Assembly (NCBI GenBank): GCA_934462775.1
Contig: CAKSIR010000018.1
Coordinates: forward strand, 1 to 24,217
DNA from: an uncultured Ruminiclostridium sp.
GTDB taxonomy: Bacteria; Bacillota; Clostridia; Oscillospirales; Ruminococcaceae
DNA: 24,217 bases
Direction: 5' to 3'
Made by a program: the position numbers and the translations under genes
Notes under the pieces: generated by a model
What the model saw: the letters and a program-made list of their open reading frames with translations, nothing else
Database searches by the model: none
What the model was told of the DNA's origin: nothing
In this document: positions 1-8,402 of the stretch, piece by piece
How positions within the stretch are numbered: the stretch's first letter is position 1
Layout of the letters: the number at the start of each line of letters is the position of its first letter

Positions 1-3000
1 GATAAAACAAAATTTACCGTTAATCTTCCTGATGGCAAAAGCTTTTCCGAAAGACAGGACATAGGCGATGGTTACGGCGGTGTGCTCGATTATTTAAGCC
101 AATTTCCTCATTATGCCGAATTTATTCCTTTGCTTGACAATCAGCGAAGCATTGATATTATCAATGAGTTAAAAAAGAAACCAATTACTAACGAACCTGG
201 CAAAATCAAAATGCCAACTTATAAGGAAATAGAGCAACTGTCGGATAAATCCAATGAAACCGAGCAGCCGTCAAGCTATGAGGTTACAGCAAATCCTGCT
301 GCCGTTGCAAAGCCTGTTATCAAAGAACAAAATTTCCGTTATACCGAAAATGTTTATGCAGCAGGCGCAAAGGCAAAATACCGTGATAATATTGCTGCTA
401 TAAAAAAGCTGTACGAAATCGAAAAGGAAAAACGCCCTGCAACGCCGGAAGAACAGGTGATACTGTCAAGGTATGTAGGATGGGGCGGACTTTCCAAGGC
501 TTTTGACAAGAACAGCGAAGAATGGTCAAAGGAGTACGTGGAGCTTAAAGGCTTGCTTAATGAAAAATGCTATAAGGAAGCGTTAAACAGCACACTTACA
601 TCCTACTATACAGACCCTGAAATAATTAAACCCATTTTTGAAACCCTTGAGCGGTTCGGATTTAAAGGGGGAGAAATATTAGACCCGTCAATGGGCACGG
701 GAAATTTCTACTCCGTTATTCCGCAAAATATTTCCGACAACTCCGTTCTGCATGGAATTGAACTCGATGAAATTACCGGCAGAATTGCAAAGAAACTTTT
801 TCCTCTTGCCGATATAAAGAGTAACGGCTATGAAAGAACCTGCATTGATGATAATTCTCTTGATGTTATTATAGGCAACGTGCCGTTCGGCGATTTCAAT
901 GTCTATGACAAGACCTATGAAGATAGTTATAAAATACACGATTATTTCTTCATTAAGTCACTGGATAAGGTTAAGCCGGGCGGAATTGTAGCGTTTATCA
1001 CTTCGTCGGGAACGATGGATAAAATGACAAACGATACCCGTAAGGAGCTTGCCAAAAATGCAGAGCTTATAGGCGCTGTAAGACTTCCAAACAATGCTTT
1101 TAAGGCTATCGCAGGTACAGAAGTTACTTCCGACATTGTTTTCCTCAAAAAAAGAGAAACACCGCTGGATTATTACAAGGATGATGTACCCGATTGGGCG
1201 AAGCAGCCTGAATCCGTTTTTGAAAACGGAAGATATAAATGCTGCATTAACAAGTATTTCGTTCAGCACCCGAATATGATACTCGGAGATATGCAGAGAG
1301 TTTCGGGACGGTACGGAAATACCGAAACCTGTTTACCGAGAGAAAATCAAAATCTGGCCGAAGAACTCAAAACCGCTCTTGGAACCCTCAGTGCTGAGTT
1401 TACAGCAGCGCCAACACAGCACAGCGCAGAGGACATTGAGGAAGCTGACGAAGCTCTTGACAAAACCCCTGCGCCTGATACTGCCAAGCCTTACTGCTAT
1501 TACGAGCAGGACGGTAAGGTTTACTATTGCGAAAACGGATACCTTGAGGAATACAAACCAAAAAATGCAAAGGCTCTCGAGCGCATAAAAGGAATGGTCA
1601 AATTAACTGAGCTGACTCAAAATGTTATTGATATTCAGCTGAGGGATTACTCTGAATCAGAGCTGAATGAAGCCCAGGAAAAGCTAAATTCAGCTTATGA
1701 TAGCTTTAAGAATAAATTTGGTTGTCTTAATGACAGTGTAAACGCTAATCTGTTCTCCGATGACCTGCGCTCTCCCCTTTTGCTCTCAATCGAAACAGAA
1801 AACGAGATAGAGCAAAACGGCGAAACAGTAACCGTATTTGAAAAAGCAGATATATTCACAAAAGCAACCATATCAACGCTTAAACTGCCCGACCATGCAG
1901 AAAGCGCACATCAGGCTCTTATTGCCTCGCTGAATTTCAAAAACAAGGTCGATATGAAATACATATCCGAGCTTTGCGGAAAGTCTGTTGAGGACGCAAT
2001 ATCAGAGCTTGGAGATAAAATATATCTTAATCCGATAAAATACTCAGGCAATCTGTCAGACGGCTGGGAAAGCGCCGAGGAATACCTCAGCGGATATGTT
2101 AAGGACAAGCTCGCCATTGCAGCAGAATTTGCGAAAGAGAATCCCGAACTTTTTGAACGCAATGTAAAGGCGCTTCAAGAGAATCAGCCAGAATTTATTC
2201 CTATCAGCGGAATTGATTTCGGGCTTGGTACTATATACATTCCAATTGATATGTACCGTGACTTTATGTACGAAACCTTTGAAACATCATCATGGGCGAA
2301 AATAAATGATTACGGTTCAAATCGAAACGCAGTAGACATAAAGTACAACGAGCTGCTTAATAACTGGAAAATAGTAAATAAAACCGCCGAACGCAACTCC
2401 GTAAAGGTGAATGAGGTTTTCGGAACAAAACGTATGAACGCTTATGAAATTATGGAAGCCTCCCTTAACTTAAAGCGTGTTGAAATCAAGGACAAAAAAT
2501 ACGTTGATAATTCCAATGGAGAAACCGTTGAAAAATATGTTCTCAACAAAAATGAAACCATGCTTGCCCGTGAGCGTCAGAGCAAAATTGAAAATGCGTT
2601 TAAAAAGTGGATTTTGGCTGACCCTAAACGTGCAGAAAGGATCGAAACCATATACAATAATACATACAATGTAATAAAACCACGTTCTTATGACGGCAGT
2701 TATGTAAATGTTCCCGGACTTAATCCCCAGATTAAGCTCAGACCTCATCAGCTGAACAGCGTCGCTCGTATAGCTAACAACGGCTGCACCATGCTGGCGC
2801 ACGATGTAGGTTCCGGCAAGACGTCAACAATGGCGGCCGCAGGAATGTATATGCGCTCAATTGGTATGGCTAAAAAGCCTATATACGTTGTTCCAAAGCC
2901 TATTGTTACTCAGTGGGGGCGTGAGTTTATGCGCTTCTTCCCTACCGCAAAAATTCTTGTTGCAAAAACCGAGGACTTTGAAAAGAAAAACAGACGTAAA

Positions 3001-5226
3001 CTTTTAGGCAAAATTGCTACCGGAGATTTTGACGCAGTTATAATAGGTCAGACCCAATTTGAAAAACTGCCGTTGTCACTTGAACGGCAGGAAAAAGCCT
3101 TTTCCGATAAGATTGCACAGATTACTAATGCAATCGAGGAAATGCGCTCGCAATCCGGAAACGACCTAAGCGTAAAGCAGCTTGCAGCAACCAGGCGCAG
3201 TATAGAAACTAAGCTTGAAAAGCTCAGGGCTGAATTTAAAAAGGATAGCTTCATTACTTTTGAACAATTGGGAGGCGATTATCTGTTTGTAGATGAAGCC
3301 CACAACTACAAAAATTTAGCGTTGTTTACTAAAATGACAAACGTATCCGGTATTAACAGTGCAGACAGCCAGCGGGCAACCGATATGGAAATGAAAATCC
3401 GCTATATGCAGGAAATCAACGGCGGTGGCGGTGTAACACTGGCAACAGGAACTCCTGTTTCAAATACGTTGTCGGAAATGTATGTAATGCAGCATTATTT
3501 ACAGCCGCAGACCTTAAAACGTATGGGGCTTGAGTATTTCGACAACTGGGCTTCCGTTTACGGGAAAACCGTTACAGCGCTTGAAGTTAAGCCCTCAGGA
3601 AACGGATTCAGAATGAAAACCCGTTTTTCTCAGTTCCACAACCTGCCTGAACTTGCAAATACTTTCACCGAAGTGTTTGATATTGTAAAAACAGCAGACT
3701 TAGATTTGAAACTGCCAAAGGTTGCTGGCGGAAAGCCTGAAATAATCGTGTGCGAAAAATCAGAGGATCAGGACAAGCAGGTTGAAATAGGTATGAAACG
3801 TGCTGAAGCGATTGAAGCAGGAAGCGTTGACCGCAATGAGGACAATATGCTTTCCGTATGCACATATATGACAAAGGTTGCTCTTGATCCACGTATTGTT
3901 GACCCTGAAGCAGAGGACTCCCCGCTATTAAAAGTTAATCAATGCGCAAAGCGTATTCTTGAATTGAACGAACAGTATCCCGACAAGACGCAGGTCGTAT
4001 TCTGCGATACCAATGTTCCAAAAAACAATGAGTTTTCCGTATATACAGAGCTTAAGAAAAAGCTTGTGGAAAGCGGAAAATATGCAGAAAACGAAGTTGC
4101 GTTCATTCATGAGGCAACGACCGACGCAAAACGTGACGATATGTTTAAAAAGGTAAACGACGGCAAAATAAAAATAATCATCGGCTCTACCGGCAAATTA
4201 GGCACGGGCGTTAATATTCAGGAAAAGCTGATTGCTGCACATCATCTTGACGCGCCGTACCGTCCTGCCGACCTTGAACAGCGTAACGGCCGCATAATCA
4301 GACAAGGCAATACCAACGATGAAGTGCACATTTGCTATTACAGCACAAAGGGCACGTTTGACAGTTATCGTTGGCAGCTCTTAGAGAAAAAACAATTCTT
4401 TATCTCGCAGGTAATGTCAGGAAAACCTATTTCCCGTTCATGTCAGGATATAGACGAAGCTACGCTGACATTCAGCGAAATGAAAGCGGCTACTACCGAA
4501 AATCCTCTAATTGCAGAAAAGCTGTCAGTTGATAACGAGGTAAGCAGGCTTACCCTGCTCCAAAATGAGTATATCGGAAACCAACGACGTCTTAAGGAAA
4601 ACGTTGAAAGCAAGTTCCCGGCTGCCATTGCCGATACGAATACTGCTCTTGAAAAGTGCAGAAATGACATTGGCACCGTAAGCAGCAATCCTGTGCCAAA
4701 TGAGGGCGTTGACATTGTAATCAAGGGCAAACGGTACACCGATAGAGAAACAGCAGGAACTGCGCTTATAGAAGCTGTGGACGCATATACAAAAACAGCG
4801 TCTATGCTGAATTTTTCCGACAGTGAACCTCTCGGCAAGTACCGTGGGCTTGATATTGTTGCTTCAATGCCTGGTACATTAACCGTCAAGCTTAAGCTAA
4901 AGGGCGAATTAAGCTACTCCTGTGAATACAGCTCAAGCCCTATGGGAATAATCACCCGTATCGCTAACCTTGCAGGCGCGCCGCAGGAGCATGAAAAGAA
5001 GCTTATAAATCAAAAGCTTGATTTTGAAAAACAGCTTGAGGTGTCAAAAGCTGAAATAGGTCAGCCATTTGAGCATGAAGATGAACTTCAAGCCTTGCTT
5101 GAGAAACAAGCTAAAATAAACAGTCAGCTTGAGTTCAGTGAAAAGGACGAGCTTGCTCCTGAAGAATCCGATGAGCCGGCAGAAAAAAAGAGTAATAAAG
5201 CTAACAAACAAGGACTAACAAGATGA
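1..5226 (+). CDS. N6-adenine DNA methylase / SNF2-type DEAD-box helicase fusion, 5'-truncated by the window edge
   Basis: The reading frame is already open at base 1 and encodes 27 sensible residues before the first possible start, a GTG at 82, so the gene begins upstream of the window. Numbering from that GTG, an SAM-dependent methylase core shows motif I DPSMGTGNF (about 201-209) and an NVPF catalytic motif at 266-269, a variant of NPPY. A superfamily-2 helicase follows: Walker A GSGKT with Lys913, DEAH box at 1071-1074, an ATGTPVSN motif III region and QRNGRIIRQ motif VI near 1400. The C-terminus is charged and probably coiled. Family members are 2000-3000 aa proteins of conjugative elements, thought to protect or process element DNA during transfer; the exact role is not established. 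The last gene before a strong terminator, it probably ends a long conjugation operon. No frameshift is seen. Confidence 0.9.
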   Translation, partial: DKTKFTVNLPDGKSFSERQDIGDGYGGVLDYLSQFPHYAEFIPLLDNQRSIDIINELKKKPITNEPGKIKMPTYKEIEQLSDKSNETEQPSSYEVTANPAAVAKPVIKEQNFRYTENVYAAGAKAKYRDNIAAIKKLYEIEKEKRPATPEEQVILSRYVGWGGLSKAFDKNSEEWSKEYVELKGLLNEKCYKEALNSTLTSYYTDPEIIKPIFETLERFGFKGGEILDPSMGTGNFYSVIPQNISDNSVLHGIELDEITGRIAKKLFPLADIKSNGYERTCIDDNSLDVIIGNVPFGDFNVYDKTYEDSYKIHDYFFIKSLDKVKPGGIVAFITSSGTMDKMTNDTRKELAKNAELIGAVRLPNNAFKAIAGTEVTSDIVFLKKRETPLDYYKDDVPDWAKQPESVFENGRYKCCINKYFVQHPNMILGDMQRVSGRYGNTETCLPRENQNLAEELKTALGTLSAEFTAAPTQHSAEDIEEADEALDKTPAPDTAKPYCYYEQDGKVYYCENGYLEEYKPKNAKALERIKGMVKLTELTQNVIDIQLRDYSESELNEAQEKLNSAYDSFKNKFGCLNDSVNANLFSDDLRSPLLLSIETENEIEQNGETVTVFEKADIFTKATISTLKLPDHAESAHQALIASLNFKNKVDMKYISELCGKSVEDAISELGDKIYLNPIKYSGNLSDGWESAEEYLSGYVKDKLAIAAEFAKENPELFERNVKALQENQPEFIPISGIDFGLGTIYIPIDMYRDFMYETFETSSWAKINDYGSNRNAVDIKYNELLNNWKIVNKTAERNSVKVNEVFGTKRMNAYEIMEASLNLKRVEIKDKKYVDNSNGETVEKYVLNKNETMLARERQSKIENAFKKWILADPKRAERIETIYNNTYNVIKPRSYDGSYVNVPGLNPQIKLRPHQLNSVARIANNGCTMLAHDVGSGKTSTMAAAGMYMRSIGMAKKPIYVVPKPIVTQWGREFMRFFPTAKILVAKTEDFEKKNRRKLLGKIATGDFDAVIIGQTQFEKLPLSLERQEKAFSDKIAQITNAIEEMRSQSGNDLSVKQLAATRRSIETKLEKLRAEFKKDSFITFEQLGGDYLFVDEAHNYKNLALFTKMTNVSGINSADSQRATDMEMKIRYMQEINGGGGVTLATGTPVSNTLSEMYVMQHYLQPQTLKRMGLEYFDNWASVYGKTVTALEVKPSGNGFRMKTRFSQFHNLPELANTFTEVFDIVKTADLDLKLPKVAGGKPEIIVCEKSEDQDKQVEIGMKRAEAIEAGSVDRNEDNMLSVCTYMTKVALDPRIVDPEAEDSPLLKVNQCAKRILELNEQYPDKTQVVFCDTNVPKNNEFSVYTELKKKLVESGKYAENEVAFIHEATTDAKRDDMFKKVNDGKIKIIIGSTGKLGTGVNIQEKLIAAHHLDAPYRPADLEQRNGRIIRQGNTNDEVHICYYSTKGTFDSYRWQLLEKKQFFISQVMSGKPISRSCQDIDEATLTFSEMKAATTENPLIAEKLSVDNEVSRLTLLQNEYIGNQRRLKENVESKFPAAIADTNTALEKCRNDIGTVSSNPVPNEGVDIVIKGKRYTDRETAGTALIEAVDAYTKTASMLNFSDSEPLGKYRGLDIVASMPGTLTVKLKLKGELSYSCEYSSSPMGIITRIANLAGAPQEHEKKLINQKLDFEKQLEVSKAEIGQPFEHEDELQALLEKQAKINSQLEFSEKDELAPEESDEPAEKKSNKANKQGLTR

Positions 5227-5242
5227 CCTGTAATTAAAGCAA

Positions 5243-5284
5243 AGCAGCCTGTGGGGAGAAATCCTCACAGGCTGTTATTTTTTT
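5243..5284 (+). terminator. intrinsic terminator of the helicase/methylase operon
   Basis: A 12-bp stem (AGCCTGTGGGGA with TCCTCACAGGCT, one G-T pair) closes a GAAA tetraloop and extends by three weaker pairs at the base. Seven T residues follow at 5278-5284. It begins 17 bp after the stop codon. Confidence 0.88.
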
Positions 5285-5291
5285 GCGAATC

Positions 5292-5317
5292 AAATTGTGA
5301 TATATATATCACAATTT
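5292..5317. promoter_or_regulatory. perfect 26-bp palindrome, putative operator 1
   Basis: The core TTGTGATATATATATCACAA (5295-5314) is a perfect dyad, extended by AAA/TTT on each side. It matches a TGTGA-N8-TCACA pattern, which is longer than a CRP site (N6) and does not have the 18-bp Rex spacing. It lies 68 bp upstream of a consensus -35 box. The binding protein is unknown; a regulator encoded by the mobile element is a reasonable inference. Confidence 0.6.
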
Positions 5318-5340
5318 ACCCCACCATTTATTCAAATAAA

Positions 5341-5358
5341 TGTGATACATATATCACA
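5341..5358. promoter_or_regulatory. second copy of the dyad, putative operator 2
   Basis: TGTGATACATATATCACA repeats the core of the upstream palindrome with one base changed, which breaks one pair. The two centres are 45 bp apart, about four helical turns, and this copy ends 26 bp before the -35 box. Two similar dyads on one face upstream of a promoter suggest cooperative binding. Confidence 0.55.
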
Positions 5359-5384
5359 ACAATTCAATTTATCATAAAAACATA

Positions 5385-5413
5385 TTGACATAAATGCCTA
5401 AAAGTGGTATAAT
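5385..5413 (+). promoter_or_regulatory. consensus sigma-A promoter
   Basis: TTGACA at 5385-5390 and TATAAT at 5408-5413 are separated by 17 bp, a full consensus. Transcription would start near 5420. No gene with a ribosome binding site lies downstream before the next terminator, so the product appears to be RNA or a very small peptide. Confidence 0.82.
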
Positions 5414-5419
5414 AATTAT

Positions 5420-5638
5420 GTTAAAACAAAATCAGCTGCCGAAGTTCTTGCAGGAACTGCGACAGCCGTTACCACTCATCTGTAAACGCCAGATAGAGCG
5501 ACTTAGATTTGCTATTAACTGTGGTTCAATTGTACCACAATTAAAATAGAGTGTCAAGTGCGTTCACCTCTGTTTGCCCGGAGTGAGCGCATTTGCTTTG
5601 CATAGTTTAATTGATAAAAGTCCTCACAGAGGATTTTT
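5420..5638 (+). ncRNA. putative structured RNA of about 220 nt in the element end
   Basis: Between a consensus promoter and an intrinsic terminator lie four further stem-loops: AGTTC/GAACT (5443-5458), ATCTG/CAGAT (5478-5494), a 20-bp near-palindrome starting TGTGGT and ending ACCACA (5520-5539), and TGCGTTCAC/GTGAGCGCA (about 5560-5590). A 43-codon frame starts at ATG 5418, but it has no ribosome binding site and would be nearly leaderless, so a non-coding product is preferred. I do not recognise a known RNA family. It could be an antisense or regulatory RNA of the conjugative element. Confidence 0.45.
5616..5638 (+). terminator. intrinsic terminator of the putative element RNA
   Basis: AAAAGTCCTC (5616-5625) pairs with GAGGATTTTT (5629-5638) across an ACA loop, giving a 10-bp stem whose descending arm ends in five T residues. 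Confidence 0.55.
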
Positions 5639-5855
5639 ATATACGGATTGCTGCTATGTAATCCATACAACTGAATACTACCCGGTGTCTTTTGTGCATT
5701 TCGTTTCGCACCATTATCAAATGAAACGAAAGGTTTGACGCAGCCGACGCAAAGCAGTGTGTCCGTCCAATTCGCAAGGGACGTTTAAATAAAGAAACCC
5801 GTTATTTTGTGTGCGGTAAGCACTCCAACTGCTTGCCGTACATAAAATATACAGC
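5639..5855. other. non-coding element end with long hairpins
   Basis: No gene is seen here. Two inverted repeats stand out. TTTCGTTTC (5699-5707) pairs perfectly with GAAACGAAA (5723-5731). A 19-bp stem (5804-5822 with 5830-5848) closes a 7-nt loop; its three imperfect positions are all G-T pairs, so pairing is complete at the RNA level on the plus strand. The stretch probably belongs to the mobile element and may include recombinase-binding DNA, but no integrase core repeat can be identified. Confidence 0.5.
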
Positions 5856-5885
5856 TATAAGAGCGTTCGATTGAGCGCTCTTATA
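5856..5885 (-). terminator. probable terminator of tRNA-Ser(GGA)
   Basis: A 13-bp stem (TATAAGAGCGTTC with GAGCGCTCTTATA, one G-T pair) closes a four-base loop. It lies 21 bp beyond the tRNA 3' end and is followed on the minus strand by a T-rich but interrupted tract, so termination is likely but not certain. Confidence 0.45.
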
Positions 5886-5906
5886 ATTGTATTGTGCCTT
5901 TCGGCA

Positions 5907-5997
5907 TGGCGGAAAGAAAGGGATTCGAACCCTTGAACGGTTTCATCCGTTACACGATTTCCAATCGTGCGCCTTCGACCAGCTCAGCCATCTTTCC
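5907..5997 (-). tRNA. tRNA-Ser(GGA)
   Basis: The minus strand folds as a class II tRNA: acceptor GGAAAGA with TCTTTCC, D-arm, anticodon loop with GGA (reads UCC/UCU), a long variable arm and a T-arm with GGTTCGAATCC. Discriminator G and CCA are encoded at the 3' end (5910-5907). The 3' end faces the putative conjugative element, consistent with use as an integration site. Confidence 0.96.
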
Positions 5998-6010
5998 AAA
6001 CAGCTTTTAT

Positions 6011-6039
6011 ATTATAGCATGAAGATTACGGTTTGTCAA
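6011..6039 (-). promoter_or_regulatory. promoter of tRNA-Ser(GGA)
   Basis: On the minus strand TTGACA (6039-6034) and TATAAT (6016-6011) have a 17-bp spacer, ending 13 bp before the tRNA 5' end. Confidence 0.9.
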
Positions 6040-6099
6040 TACCTTTTTTGAAAAAATGTAAAAAAATGTACGAAAAAGCATATTCATCTATTTTACATA

Positions 6100-6128
6100 T
6101 TGATTTTGCTTGCTTTTTATGCTATACT
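6100..6128 (+). promoter_or_regulatory. probable promoter of the accessory cluster
   Basis: TTGATT (6100-6105) and TATACT (6123-6128) are 17 bp apart in AT-rich DNA upstream of the zinc-ribbon gene. A leader of about 275 nt would follow. That leader (6135-6410) contains no convincing gene. Confidence 0.55.
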
Positions 6129-6410
6129 TTACATATACCAAATTATTTTTACAAATTTTGTGCGGTAACTGTATTCTTATAAAAACGATTTGTTTTCAAT
6201 TCACACTCTGCGTTATGCAATGCGTAAAATAAAGGCAGGCATAAAATCAACGCGCACATCACCTCATACCGACCCGAAAGACAGCGCAGCGCCGAACATT
6301 GTTTTGGTTCAGCACACGCCGCCTGCAGAAATAACGCGAAGCTGCTCGTTTCACGCTGAACAAGCAGACAATCAAACAAAAGCCGTTAGCCGATGTTGAG
6401 GAGTTTTATA

Positions 6411-7292
6411 ATGGAGTTGTTTTCCAAGAGGAATTGTGACGTCTGCGGCGGCAGCGGTTTTATCAGCGGTCGCAAGCTCAGGGATGGGATTCTCTGCAAC
6501 ACCTGCGCTGCGAATCTCTCCCCGTTTTTCATCGACTTCGAAAGCTCGACAGTCGCTGAAATAAAAAAACAGCTCGCTTACCGCGAGGAAAACAAAAAAA
6601 GGCTCGCCGATTTCTACCCGTCTATAACCTTTGACGGAAGCAGAAATGTTTATATCAATCCGATGAGCGAACGTTTCATAGTCACAGAACTTACGGACTG
6701 GCGCAGCGGCAACCCTGATATTATCAGCTTCTCACAGGTCATAAGTGTTGAAACGGAGGTCAGGGATAATAAGGGGAAAATAATCCCTAAGGACTCCGCA
6801 GACTATGATGAGAGCTATAATCCGCGCCTTTACAAGCACTGCCGCACATACATCGTCACGATTTTCGTAAATTCCCCGTGGTTCGCCAAGATTGAACTTG
6901 AGCTGAACAAGGAAAAATACTCCGAAAACAGTTTAGCATCTCTCAACGATGATTATCTTAAACAAATAAGTGAACTAAAAAATATTCTGATGCGCCGCGA
7001 TGAACGGTACCGCGTTTACGACGGCGACGACGGAACAATCATGACAATTCGCCTTGAAGATGACCAAACGCTCTCTGCGCCTGCCGAAACGCCTAAGGCT
7101 GCTTTAAGCAAAGCGTGGATATGCCCGTCATGCGGTTCAGAGAGCCAATCAAAAGAATTCTGTGAAAACTGCGGACATCAAAAACCACCCTTAAAAACTG
7201 CACATTGTGCATTTTGCGGACGCATTATCGATAATCTGATAAAGCTTCCGAAATTCTGTCCCGAGTGCGGCAAACCTCTTAAAAAAACATGA
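6411..7292 (+). CDS. DUF4428-type zinc-ribbon protein with C-terminal double zinc ribbon
   Basis: This 293-aa cytosolic protein has no signal peptide or membrane segment. An N-terminal CDVCG...CNTC pair of cysteine knuckles (about residues 9-34) resembles the DUF4428 zinc-binding domain. The middle (about 60-180) is a mixed region with a conserved-looking tyrosine/aspartate-rich centre. The C-terminus holds two further ribbons, CPSCG...CENCG and CAFCG...CPECG. The start at 6411 is chosen because GAGGAG lies 7 bp upstream; an earlier ATG at 6393 overlaps that site and lacks its own. Function is unknown; nucleic-acid or protein binding through the ribbons is inferred. It leads a run of co-oriented genes reaching 11187. 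Confidence 0.8.
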   Translation: MELFSKRNCDVCGGSGFISGRKLRDGILCNTCAANLSPFFIDFESSTVAEIKKQLAYREENKKRLADFYPSITFDGSRNVYINPMSERFIVTELTDWRSGNPDIISFSQVISVETEVRDNKGKIIPKDSADYDESYNPRLYKHCRTYIVTIFVNSPWFAKIELELNKEKYSENSLASLNDDYLKQISELKNILMRRDERYRVYDGDDGTIMTIRLEDDQTLSAPAETPKAALSKAWICPSCGSESQSKEFCENCGHQKPPLKTAHCAFCGRIIDNLIKLPKFCPECGKPLKKT

Positions 7293-7319
7293 ACATATTC
7301 TGTGTAAGGTGATATTATT

Positions 7320-8174
7320 ATGAAGGTGGCAATAATTATGGCAATCCTATCGTTCCTTTTCGGTTTCGTCGGAAACACGAAATACACCGCTGACGATATT
7401 ACTTTAATGAATACCTCGTACTACGGTATGGAACGTAATCCAGTGTATTCATTCGCTCTTCAAAAACAGGACGAAAATTGGCTGTTCTCAGCAAGCTGCT
7501 ATGTGCAGGGACAAGATAATCACTATGCGTCTTTCGATTCATTTCCAATCCCGACCGAGGACGCGGAGGAATTTCTTAAAATCATCGATGAAGAAAACGA
7601 GATCAACCATCTTTACAAATACCGCAATAGACCGCGCATTCTCTCTGCGTCCGACGCGCCGATGCGCAGCTCAAAAATCGCCTTTGCCGACGGAAACAGC
7701 ATAGAAAAGGAAACCGCTTTAGGCGATAAAGCGCTCAGCTATCTCTATTCCCTTGCAGACAAGCACTGTGATGCGGCAGAGAGCATTGAAATAACGTCTG
7801 TTTTTGTTTACTGCAGCAGCATGGATTATTCTTCTTCCTATTCGTATACGCTTGAACAAATTGAAGATACATGGTATTTTTCATTCGATGCAGTAATTGA
7901 CGACAGCAACACTCATACGCAAACGGAAAGGCTGAGTATAAGTGAAAACGACGCAGAAGCAATACTCCAAATCATAAAAAGCTGTCAGCTTGTAACAACG
8001 GTCAAGCAGTACGAGGAACCGGACGACGACGGATTAATCATTCTCGATGAAACCACATACAGAACCTCGTTTGATTTCTCAGACGGCAGCACGATAAGCG
8101 CTCCGTTAGAAGCAGAAAAAGAACTTATCGAAGCTTTTCATGCTCTTGCGGCAGAAAAAAATCATCAAAGGTAA
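7320..8174 (+). CDS. secreted protein of unknown function with a duplicated domain
   Basis: The 284-aa product starts with a lysine and a hydrophobic stretch (residues 2-18) typical of a signal peptide or anchor, without a lipobox. The rest is acidic. The protein appears to be an internal duplication: residues about 30-150 and 158-280 share the same order of landmarks, namely a YS...L...W.FS block, a DAE..L.II block, an F.DG..I block and a terminal AL...L..L helix. AAGGTGA lies 7 bp upstream of the ATG at 7320. An alternative ATG at 7338 also has a good site (AAGGTGG) and would still leave a hydrophobic N-terminus. No family was recognised; a cell-envelope location is inferred. It lies 27 bp after the zinc-ribbon gene, so they are probably co-transcribed. 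Confidence 0.7.
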   Translation: MKVAIIMAILSFLFGFVGNTKYTADDITLMNTSYYGMERNPVYSFALQKQDENWLFSASCYVQGQDNHYASFDSFPIPTEDAEEFLKIIDEENEINHLYKYRNRPRILSASDAPMRSSKIAFADGNSIEKETALGDKALSYLYSLADKHCDAAESIEITSVFVYCSSMDYSSSYSYTLEQIEDTWYFSFDAVIDDSNTHTQTERLSISENDAEAILQIIKSCQLVTTVKQYEEPDDDGLIILDETTYRTSFDFSDGSTISAPLEAEKELIEAFHALAAEKNHQR

Positions 8175-8402
8175 CCGACCCGTATTCTTCAGAAAAGGTC
8201 TGCCGAAAACGCTCCGAGCTAAGCGCAGCATAACACTAGCAGACACACGAACGCTCGTTTGAACAAGCGGCATCTATCTGAATATTTCTCCGCGCATTTC
8301 ATAACTTTCGCAATTCTCCGACAAAACTAATCCGCTCCGCAAATCCGCCCCAAAACGGGGAGAAAGGATGCTTTCGCCGAAGTGAAAGCTATGGTAACAA
8401 TC

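Larger units (their letters stand above)
1..5906. mobile_element. one end of an integrative conjugative-type element (partial)
   Basis: The giant methylase/helicase gene at the left edge belongs to a family carried almost exclusively by conjugative elements and related islands of Firmicutes and Bacteroidota. After it come about 680 bp of non-coding, palindrome-rich DNA and then the 3' end of a tRNA-Ser gene, a common integration target for tyrosine-recombinase elements. The right limit is placed just before the tRNA CCA end by inference. No integrase, relaxase or duplicated attachment core is visible, because the other end lies outside the window. The left limit is only the window edge. Confidence 0.45.

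Noticed and set aside
82..84. GTG at 82 as the start of the helicase/methylase gene
   Set aside because: The frame is open to base 1 with plausible protein sequence, and no ribosome binding site precedes the GTG; the gene starts outside the window.
4443..4889. 148-aa minus-strand frame inside the helicase gene
   Set aside because: It is a shadow of the long conserved frame on the other strand, and its composition is not protein-like.
5292..5358. Rex or CRP operator
   Set aside because: The half-sites resemble both, but the spacing is N8 between TGTGA and TCACA, which does not fit the standard site of either family.
5418..5549. 43-aa reading frame at the element end
   Set aside because: It lacks a ribosome binding site and starts five bases after the -10 box; the stem-loops along it fit an RNA better.
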